Assembly: GCA_023544495.1 (NCBI GenBank)
Contig: JAMJFV010000126.1
Coordinates: 1-5,741 of the forward strand
Direction of reading: 5' to 3'
From: ANME-2 cluster archaeon
GTDB lineage: Archaea; Halobacteriota; Methanosarcinia; Methanosarcinales; Methanocomedenaceae
Length of the DNA stretch: 5,741 nt
Shown here: positions 1 through 5,081 of the stretch, in pieces
Layout: every line of letters begins with the position of its first letter
Position numbering within the stretch: the first letter of the stretch is position 1
Translations under genes and position numbers: made by a program
Notes under the pieces: model-generated
What the model was told of the DNA's origin: nothing
Databases searched by the model: none
What the model saw: the letters and a program-made list of their open reading frames with translations, nothing else

Positions 1-395
1 GCCACCACTACGGGGCAGTGAGATAATTTTATGAGATTCTCGGCAACACTGTCACGCAGGAACTTGTATATTTTCTTATACATACAATGCCCCATTATAA
101 TAAGGTCATAGTCCTCTGCAAGCCTTGAGATAACTATTGTAACGTCTTCCGGGGTCTGTGCAGATAATACTGAATACGTGGCGGTAATTTCACGTCCCTT
201 GCATATGTTAATCGTTTCTTCCATTAATTGACGGCTTATTCTGTTCTTTTCTTCCATATCAACAAAATCAACTGTTACTAAATGAATGGATGCATTAAGC
301 TGGCCAGCCAGCTCACAGGCGAAATCTATAGCTTTGTTCGAGCCCTGTGTAGATTTAACAGGCACAAGGATCCGTGTTATCATGATAATACTCAT
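1..395 (-). CDS. Universal stress protein (UspA family), 3' end cut by window edge
   Basis: Translating the minus strand from ATG at 395 gives 131 codons without a stop up to the left edge. The protein begins MSIIMITRILVPVK and the last readable part is SVAENLIKLSHCPVVV, the typical first and last beta strands of the Usp fold; little more than the terminal residues should be missing. Usp proteins are small cytoplasmic alpha/beta proteins, many of which bind ATP and dimerise. The family's ATP-binding pattern G-2X-G-9X-G(S/T) is degenerate: it reads G102-H-C-M105, then D115-S116, so two of the three glycines are replaced. This suggests a non-ATP-binding type, which is inference. A second ATG at 383 (MITRILVPVK) is an equally good start because family members usually begin just before the first strand; no clear ribosome binding site separates them. 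The gene is divergent from the UbiB-like kinase gene. Confidence 0.88.
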   Translation of the reverse strand, partial: MSIIMITRILVPVKSTQGSNKAIDFACELAGQLNASIHLVTVDFVDMEEKNRISRQLMEETINICKGREITATYSVLSAQTPEDVTIVISRLAEDYDLIIMGHCMYKKIYKFLRDSVAENLIKLSHCPVVV

Positions 396-423
396 TATCT
401 TACAATTACTTAATATTTGTGAT

Positions 424-448
424 ATTGTATATTATAACGTATTTAAAT
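424..448 (-). promoter_or_regulatory. Probable archaeal TATA region for the universal stress protein
   Basis: The minus strand contains ATTTAAATACG at 448-438, followed by TTATAATATACAA at 437-425. Either could serve as a TATA box. Placing initiation about 25-27 bases downstream of the box centre gives a start near 417 or near 404, so the leader before the ATG codons at 395 and 383 would be short. The assignment rests only on AT-rich motif shape and spacing. Confidence 0.4.
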
Positions 449-500
449 CTCAAAATGCCGGGCTTAGACCGCAAGCATGCACATGGTAATAAAAGTTATC

Positions 501-514
501 TTTATAAACATATA
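501..514 (+). promoter_or_regulatory. TATA box for the UbiB-like kinase gene
   Basis: TTTATAAACATATA is a good match to the archaeal TATA box. Its centre near 505 puts transcription initiation near 531-532, a few bases before the ATG at 535 and after the TTG at 526. This favours the ATG and a nearly leaderless transcript, consistent with the lack of any Shine-Dalgarno sequence before either codon. Confidence 0.5.
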
Positions 515-534
515 ACACGCTGATATTGAACGGG

Positions 535-2154
535 ATGTTCAGCAAGATCAAACGGTACATTAAGATCGCACGGGTTTTTTACAAATACCGACTGTTCAGT
601 ATAGTATCTAAAGAATCCAGGCAAAGGGCAGAACCTGTAGACCTGTGTACCTGTCCGATAGATTTTGAGCGCAGGTCCAATTCAGTAAAACTCCGTATGG
701 CCCTGGAAGAGCTTGGGCCCAGTTTCATCAAACTCGGCCAGGCTATGAGTAAACGGCCCGATATTGTTCCTGTTGAATACGGCGCGGAACTGGAAAAACT
801 TCAGGAAAGAGTACAGCCGTATGATTTTGAAAGGATGCAAGAAGCATTCAGCGTTGTATGTGGTACTACTTCAAAAGACACCGGAGTACATAGTGATTTT
901 ACTGCACTATTTGACAATTTCAACAAAGAACCGATTGCCAGCGCCTCCATAGCCCAGGTATACGAAGCTGTCCTTAACGGGGAGAACGTAGCGGTCAAGA
1001 TCGCCAGGCCTGGCATGATGGATGTGATCAATCTTGACCTGGATATACTCTATGATCTGAAGTTCATTTTCCTGAAATTGCTCAAGATCAATGACCGGAT
1101 TGACATTGACGGTTTTCTTGAAGAATTCAAGACCATGCTGAACCGTGAGCTGGATTACCGGAATGAAGCCTTCAACATGGAACGGTTCAGGGAGAATTTC
1201 AAGGATTTCAACCAGGTGCATATTCCTAAGGTCTACTGGGAGTTGACCAATGACAAAATTATTGTAATGGAACATATTTACGGGGTAACGCTCAGGGAAT
1301 ACAGGGCATTCAATTCGACTGAGAAGAAAAGGGTCGCGAAGCTTATCTCAACCAGTTTCCTCAAGATGGTTTACATAGACGGATTCTTCCATGCAGACCC
1401 GCATCCAGGGAACATATTCGTCATGAAGAACGGCAATATTGCATATCTTGACTTCGGCGCAGTCGGAAAACTTGATTCAGATATCATGAAAGATATGTAC
1501 ACTGTGTTCTATGCCGTCTACATAAAAGATGTTGACATGGTTGCTAACTCAATGTTAAAAATGTCCCACAAACCTGTTGATGAGATCGACATCCATGCAT
1601 TCAAATGGGATATTGATGAACTTATATCCAGGCAGCATTATGGCAGGGGTGAACGGCATAGTGACGATTTTGTCAAGCTTGCATTGAAATACGACCTGTC
1701 ATTACCCCGCACATTTTCGCTACTTGAAAGGGCTCTTGTCCTGGTAGAGAGTACCTGTCTTGACCTTGACCCTGATTTCAATCTGATGGATGAAGTTAAA
1801 GCCCTGTCCAGGGAAATAGCCAGAAAAAAGTATTCGCCCACAAAGATAGTGGAAGATTTCCAGATGCAGTGGGACAATGTCTATGAAGCTTTTAAGAGCG
1901 TGCCTGCCGGTATCAATGATCTATTTGAAACCTTAAGGATCATAAAAACACTCAACGTTAGCAAACAGGAAAATGCTGCTAAAAAAAGACGTTTTATCAA
2001 TACTATTTTGCAGCGACTTTATATTATTATTTTGCTGGCATCATCAGCCTCGTTGCTCGTATTTGCACGAGGGGAACCTGTTCTGGAGATAGCAGGTATT
2101 GGCGGTTTTGTCATAAGCATCGTTCTGGGTACCATGGTACTATTTAAAAAATAG
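535..2154 (+). CDS. UbiB/ABC1/AarF-type atypical protein kinase-like protein
   Basis: This 539-residue protein has all the signature elements of the UbiB (ABC1/ADCK/AarF) family, numbered from the ATG at 535. The family-specific KxGQ motif is K66-L-G-Q69, within FIKLGQAMSKRPDIVP. The alanine-rich loop replacing the glycine-rich loop is ASASIAQV at 135-142. The nucleotide-binding lysine is K155 in VAVK, the ExD motif is E205-L-D207, the catalytic loop is HADPHPGN at 286-293 with D288 and N293, and the metal-binding DFG is 306-308. Two hydrophobic segments at about 494-511 and 516-537 should anchor it in the membrane, as in bacterial UbiB, and the length is normal for the family. Characterised members are ATPases supporting isoprenoid-quinone synthesis and lipid homeostasis; in a methanogen-like archaeon the counterpart could be methanophenazine or menaquinone, which is inference. 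An in-frame TTG at 526 adds three residues but fits the promoter less well. The gene is monocistronic here, between a divergent stress protein and a convergent nitroreductase. Confidence 0.93.
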   Translation: MFSKIKRYIKIARVFYKYRLFSIVSKESRQRAEPVDLCTCPIDFERRSNSVKLRMALEELGPSFIKLGQAMSKRPDIVPVEYGAELEKLQERVQPYDFERMQEAFSVVCGTTSKDTGVHSDFTALFDNFNKEPIASASIAQVYEAVLNGENVAVKIARPGMMDVINLDLDILYDLKFIFLKLLKINDRIDIDGFLEEFKTMLNRELDYRNEAFNMERFRENFKDFNQVHIPKVYWELTNDKIIVMEHIYGVTLREYRAFNSTEKKRVAKLISTSFLKMVYIDGFFHADPHPGNIFVMKNGNIAYLDFGAVGKLDSDIMKDMYTVFYAVYIKDVDMVANSMLKMSHKPVDEIDIHAFKWDIDELISRQHYGRGERHSDDFVKLALKYDLSLPRTFSLLERALVLVESTCLDLDPDFNLMDEVKALSREIARKKYSPTKIVEDFQMQWDNVYEAFKSVPAGINDLFETLRIIKTLNVSKQENAAKKRRFINTILQRLYIIILLASSASLLVFARGEPVLEIAGIGGFVISIVLGTMVLFKK

Positions 2155-2671
2155 GTTTGTTGAACCGCTCTGAAGAGGCGATCTCTGAAATATCACGGCG
2201 CACGCCTGGATCGCTGCCACCCGGGGCTGGATGACCCACTGCAATAACTGCCATCAGTTCCATTGAACCCGGTGCCTCAAGAATCCGGCACACTTCAGCT
2301 TTTCGGTTCAATATCTCGCCCAGCCATACTGCACCCAGTCCGATACCGTGGGCTGCAAGTAACATGTTCTGTATGGCTGCACCGCAGGCTAAGGTATCCT
2401 TGGTATGGTCATACATCACATCTTCATCAAGGAATACAGCGATCAAGAGGGGTGCCCCCCGGATAATAGCGCCATACCGGGTACATTCTGCCAGTGAAGC
2501 CATACGTCTCCTGTCCCTGACCACTACAAAACGCCAGGGCTGGTTGTTCAGGCCGGACGGCGCCCACCGGCCAGCTTCAAGGATCTCTGCGATAAGATCA
2601 TCTTCCACGGGTCGGTCCAGAAACTGCCTGACACTCCTGCGGGATTTGATCACATCAATTATCGGCTCCAT
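2144..2671 (-). CDS. Nitroreductase family protein (FMN-dependent oxidoreductase)
   Basis: This 175-residue protein has the compact nitroreductase fold. The N-terminal FMN-phosphate-binding segment is SRRSVRQF (10-17), followed by the family motif WAPSGLNNQPWRFVVV (36-51). The second flavin-contacting region is AAIQNMLLAAHGIGLGAVWLG (about 98-118). Family members are cytoplasmic, usually dimeric flavoproteins that reduce nitro compounds, quinones or flavins with NAD(P)H; the physiological substrate cannot be read from sequence. The ATG at 2671 is well supported by AGGAGA at 2682-2677, five bases upstream. The gene follows the surface-protein gene after 12 bases, so the two are probably co-transcribed. 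Its last 11 bp overlap the end of the convergent kinase gene. It looks richer in G+C than its neighbours: 39 of 60 bases at 2521-2580, against 24 of 60 at 1201-1260 in the kinase gene. That may indicate a different origin. Confidence 0.92.
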   Translation of the reverse strand: MEPIIDVIKSRRSVRQFLDRPVEDDLIAEILEAGRWAPSGLNNQPWRFVVVRDRRRMASLAECTRYGAIIRGAPLLIAVFLDEDVMYDHTKDTLACGAAIQNMLLAAHGIGLGAVWLGEILNRKAEVCRILEAPGSMELMAVIAVGHPAPGGSDPGVRRDISEIASSERFNKPIF

Positions 2672-2676
2672 TGCAA

Positions 2677-2682
2677 TCTCCT
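2677..2682 (-). promoter_or_regulatory. Shine-Dalgarno site of the nitroreductase gene
   Basis: AGGAGA on the minus strand, five bases before the ATG at 2671, lies entirely within the 12-base gap after the TGA of the upstream surface-protein gene. It fixes the nitroreductase start and shows the gene is set up for translation from a shared mRNA. Confidence 0.7.
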
Positions 2683-2683
2683 G

Positions 2684-4288
2684 TCAATGCCTGTGCATGG
2701 ATATGAACACTGCCAAACAGATGCTCATTATAGCCGCCAGTATCCCGAAACCGGGTTCCTCCGGAGTTGCTCTGGGTAATGGTGTTGGTTTTGGGGTATA
2801 CGTCTCACCCGGGCGCGGTGTTTGACCTGCAGGTGGTGGATTTCCTGAAGTAAATACCGGAGAGTTGGATAATTCTTCGCTACGGTATAACTGGAGGTCA
2901 AAGAATTTGGCCGTAGCTTTGGGCAATTCATAAAAACCATCTGTTTCTGCCTTGATGATATAGCTCAAACTGACACTATCCTCTTCATCAATTACTTTTT
3001 TCGTATACATTTCACCGTGTAACAGAATTACGTTATCAGGTAATGGTGACTGGTCAAAGATCTCTACACTGGCCTTTACATCGCCGACATTTGTTGCAGT
3101 GACGGTAACTGTCAGGTTCGTATTAGGATTGGCCTTGGTAGGGCTTACCGTTTTCTCAAGAAGTATTTTTGAGCCGTGTACAATGATCTTTGGTGAGTCG
3201 GATGTCTGGTTATATTCAATTCCATTCACTACCCAGCTGGCTTGTGCTTCGGGAAGGCTATATCCGTTCTTGTTTGGTTTTACGGGTTTGATGGTATATT
3301 TATAATCCTTGAACTGACCTGGCCCAAGGTCAAAATTCCATATGAGGGAAGAACTGCCGATCAACTCAAAGTAATCTCCGAGGGAATCTTCCAGTTCGAT
3401 ACTTTTCACTGCATAAGCACCATCGTTGCTGATTATCAATTGCACAAATGCAGTATCAGTCATGAAGATATCTTCCCTGGTATTCTTTATGATGCTTATC
3501 ATATTTTTAACCGTCAGGTCACCGCTACCGGTAAAATTATGAGTTTCATCTTTTTCATCGATACCGGTAACATTGGCTGTTATCTCGTAATCGGTATCCT
3601 TCATATCTGAAGGAACTTTGAGGATAAACGTTTCGGTTACCGAAGCAGCGTGATGGATTTCCGGGTACGTGAAATACGTTTTTTTATTTGGGCTTGTGGG
3701 ATCAAATTCCAATTCCCCGAAATCCACATTCATATTCACCTCTTCCAGAGGAGCTGTGCCGCTGTTCTTTGCTGTAAGGGTAACAGATATCTTTTTATCG
3801 ATAACTTTGTAGATATCCCTGTCTGTCCCAATAGAGATATCCACATCAGGAAGGCCACGCAGTTCTACGCTCACTTCTGCCCATGGTTTATAGGTATCGT
3901 CCTGCCAGTGAATATCACTGGCTGACATAATGTTTATTACCGTTACTCTCACTTCACCTTCATATATGAAGGAATCCCAGATGAGCATACTGTCACTGGC
4001 AACCAGTTCGCCGTCCTTATAGAGATTAATTCCGACATATGGTGTATTTATCTGTCCCTTTCTATCTGTTCTTGGAAAGTCATAGGCTTCAACCTTATAT
4101 ACACCATTTTCAAGGGTATCTCCCCAGTATAACTTGCCGGATTTTCCACTGGCCCAATGCTGGAGATCCACATCTTCCCAAGCCTGTACAGGTAAGCAAA
4201 AAAATGAAACTAAAAGGGCAAAAATCAGCAAATATTTTACTTGGAATCCATTTTTTAAGGTAATAATAAACACCTCGTTTACTATCAA
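2684..4288 (-). CDS. Secreted DUF11/CARDB-like surface protein with PGF-CTERM tail
   Basis: The reading frame gives up to 534 residues. A signal peptide is clear: basic residues K12 and K18, hydrophobic core at about 19-33, probable cleavage after PVQA (36). Residues 37-145 form an N-terminal domain (YWGDTLENGVYKVEAYDFP, then VGINLYKDGELV) resembling the S-layer-associated domains of methanogens. Residues about 148-260, 262-370 and 372-476 look like three beta-sandwich repeats of the COG1361/DUF11/CARDB type, with NSGTAPLEEV, NDGAYAVKSIEL and TNVGDVKASVEI at equivalent places. A proline/threonine-rich linker (about 480-510) leads to P512-G513-F514, a hydrophobic stretch and the basic end MHRH. 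This is the layout of PGF-CTERM, which archaeosortase A processes and lipid-anchors in other archaea. N-glycosylation sequons occur at N239, N251, N360 and N391. The start is uncertain: TTG at 4288, GTG at 4273 or an ATT near 4264 are all in frame, and no ATG is available. Partner and ligand are unknown. Confidence 0.85.
   Translation of the reverse strand: MIVNEVFIITLKNGFQVKYLLIFALLVSFFCLPVQAWEDVDLQHWASGKSGKLYWGDTLENGVYKVEAYDFPRTDRKGQINTPYVGINLYKDGELVASDSMLIWDSFIYEGEVRVTVINIMSASDIHWQDDTYKPWAEVSVELRGLPDVDISIGTDRDIYKVIDKKISVTLTAKNSGTAPLEEVNMNVDFGELEFDPTSPNKKTYFTYPEIHHAASVTETFILKVPSDMKDTDYEITANVTGIDEKDETHNFTGSGDLTVKNMISIIKNTREDIFMTDTAFVQLIISNDGAYAVKSIELEDSLGDYFELIGSSSLIWNFDLGPGQFKDYKYTIKPVKPNKNGYSLPEAQASWVVNGIEYNQTSDSPKIIVHGSKILLEKTVSPTKANPNTNLTVTVTATNVGDVKASVEIFDQSPLPDNVILLHGEMYTKKVIDEEDSVSLSYIIKAETDGFYELPKATAKFFDLQLYRSEELSNSPVFTSGNPPPAGQTPRPGETYTPKPTPLPRATPEEPGFGILAAIMSICLAVFISMHRH
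4271..4276 (-). promoter_or_regulatory. Shine-Dalgarno-like GAGGTG inside the annotated 5' end of the surface-protein gene
   Basis: GAGGTG is the best anti-16S match in this leader, but it lies downstream of the TTG at 4288 and includes the GTG at 4273. In-frame ATT codons follow at 4267-4265 and 4264-4262, and the second is six bases away. Beginning there would still leave a complete signal peptide. The site may mark the true initiation region or be chance. Confidence 0.35.
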
Positions 4289-4350
4289 TGTGGGCGTTAC
4301 TATTACATATCCTTTGTTGTTGTGGGCAAAAAAAGAAGGAATTTTTAATT

Positions 4351-4375
4351 GTATATAATGTATAACTTTTTATAC
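4351..4375 (-). promoter_or_regulatory. TATA-box promoter of the surface-protein/nitroreductase operon
   Basis: The minus strand has TATAAAAA at 4374-4367 and, 10 bases later, TTATATAC at 4358-4351. Either is a good archaeal TATA box, giving predicted initiation near 4343 or 4327. The transcript leader to the start-codon region would be roughly 40-80 bases. A T7 run at 4334-4328 lies at or just after these positions; it could instead help terminate the lipoprotein transcript arriving from upstream. The rest of 4289-4412 shows nothing further recognisable. Confidence 0.5.
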
Positions 4376-4412
4376 TCAAGTTAATCCGACCGCAGGGAGG
4401 ATTTTCTTGTTA

Positions 4413-4982
4413 TCACTGCCCAGTTGCCTTTGCCAGCTCCAGTGAAGAACTTTCAAGGTGAGAGTTACTTCTTACTAACAAAACCAGGTTTTCTTTATTC
4501 CAGATGATCTGGTATTTGGGTATTTGACTGCCCCCGGAATTCCTGTACTGGAGGATCCTGGTGGCCTCATGTCCGTTAAATGAAATGGTCGTAAACCTGT
4601 CACCGGTATCAAGAGGTATATACTGTGATTTGTACCGTGAAATGAAGTCCAGTGCTGCTTGCTTTGAATCGAGCTCTATTATATCCAGAAAAACATCGGT
4701 GTTCTCTGTATCGCGGTAGGCTCCTTCTCTTGCATCTATAATATTGTCTGAGTATTCAATATAATCATCTGATATCGGGAGTGTCCCCATAATCTCATAA
4801 CCATCAGGTAATTGTTCCACTATGACCATGGAGTCAAGGCTGAGATTACCTGTTAATGTGTTATCCGAAATTGAATTATCCGGAGTATCTGTCAGATCTT
4901 CATTACCGGTATTTTCTGTACAACCTGATAATACAATAATTGAAACTAAAAAACCAATAGTAAGTATTTTCTGTAAAATCAT
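4413..4982 (-). CDS. Predicted lipoprotein of unknown function
   Basis: The 189-residue product starts with a short N-terminus containing K5, a hydrophobic core (6-18) and the lipobox L18-S-G-C21, so it should be exported and held on the outer face of the membrane by lipid on Cys21. Residues 22-50 are a polar linker rich in Asp, Thr and Asn, typical of archaeal lipoproteins. The remaining domain (about 53-189) opens with QLPDGYEIMGTLPI and contains FNGHEATRI (135-143) and a C-terminal strand QIIWNKENLVLLVRS (158-172). I recognise this as the style of small methanogen lipoproteins but cannot assign a named family or function. There are no cysteines beyond the lipobox and no catalytic or metal motif. 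The ATG at 4982 is preceded by AGGGG at 4995-4991, eight bases upstream. No convincing TATA box lies between it and the terminator upstream. Confidence 0.82.
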   Translation of the reverse strand: MILQKILTIGFLVSIIVLSGCTENTGNEDLTDTPDNSISDNTLTGNLSLDSMVIVEQLPDGYEIMGTLPISDDYIEYSDNIIDAREGAYRDTENTDVFLDIIELDSKQAALDFISRYKSQYIPLDTGDRFTTISFNGHEATRILQYRNSGGSQIPKYQIIWNKENLVLLVRSNSHLESSSLELAKATGQ

Positions 4983-4990
4983 AATCTAAT

Positions 4991-4995
4991 CCCCT
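4991..4995 (-). promoter_or_regulatory. Weak ribosome binding site of the lipoprotein gene
   Basis: AGGGG, eight bases before the ATG at 4982 on the minus strand, is an imperfect match to the archaeal GGAGG-type site. It supports that ATG as the start, which also gives a normal lipoprotein signal peptide. Confidence 0.4.
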
Positions 4996-5025
4996 ACGTC
5001 TAACAATGCTGTAATCGATCGACCT

Positions 5026-5060
5026 AAAAAAAAAAGAAGAAGGGATGAAAAAATCCCTTC
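5026..5060 (-). terminator. Hairpin plus T-tract terminator after the S-layer-type gene
   Basis: On the minus strand GAAGGGAT (5060-5053) pairs perfectly with ATCCCTTC (5046-5039) around a six-base loop. It is followed by TTC and ten uninterrupted T residues (5035-5026). It begins 21 bases after the TAA of the S-layer-type gene and should end that transcript before the lipoprotein gene. Long U-tracts are the main termination signal in archaea, and the hairpin adds to it. Confidence 0.75.
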
Positions 5061-5081
5061 ATTCATAGATATTTGTTCTCT

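Noticed and set aside
286..489. Plus-strand open frame of 67 codons
   Set aside because: It is antisense to the universal stress protein start and crosses the divergent promoter region; the translation looks random.
907..1275. Minus-strand open frame of 122 codons inside the kinase gene
   Set aside because: It is antisense to conserved kinase motifs, whose codons explain the open frame.
2364..2825. Plus-strand open frame of 153 codons
   Set aside because: It lies antisense to the nitroreductase and the end of the surface-protein gene, in G+C-rich DNA where spurious frames are common. Its product has no recognisable domain.
4110..4379. Minus-strand frame with an ATG start overlapping the surface-protein 5' end
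   Set aside because: It is in another frame across the signal peptide and N-terminal domain, its start lies within the TATA region, and its product has no family features. It could have meant a frameshifted start, but it does not join the signal peptide sensibly.
4383..4403. Possible terminator hairpin (aatcc/ggatt) after the lipoprotein gene
   Set aside because: The stem is only 5 bp with an 11-base loop and no adjacent T-tract on the minus strand.
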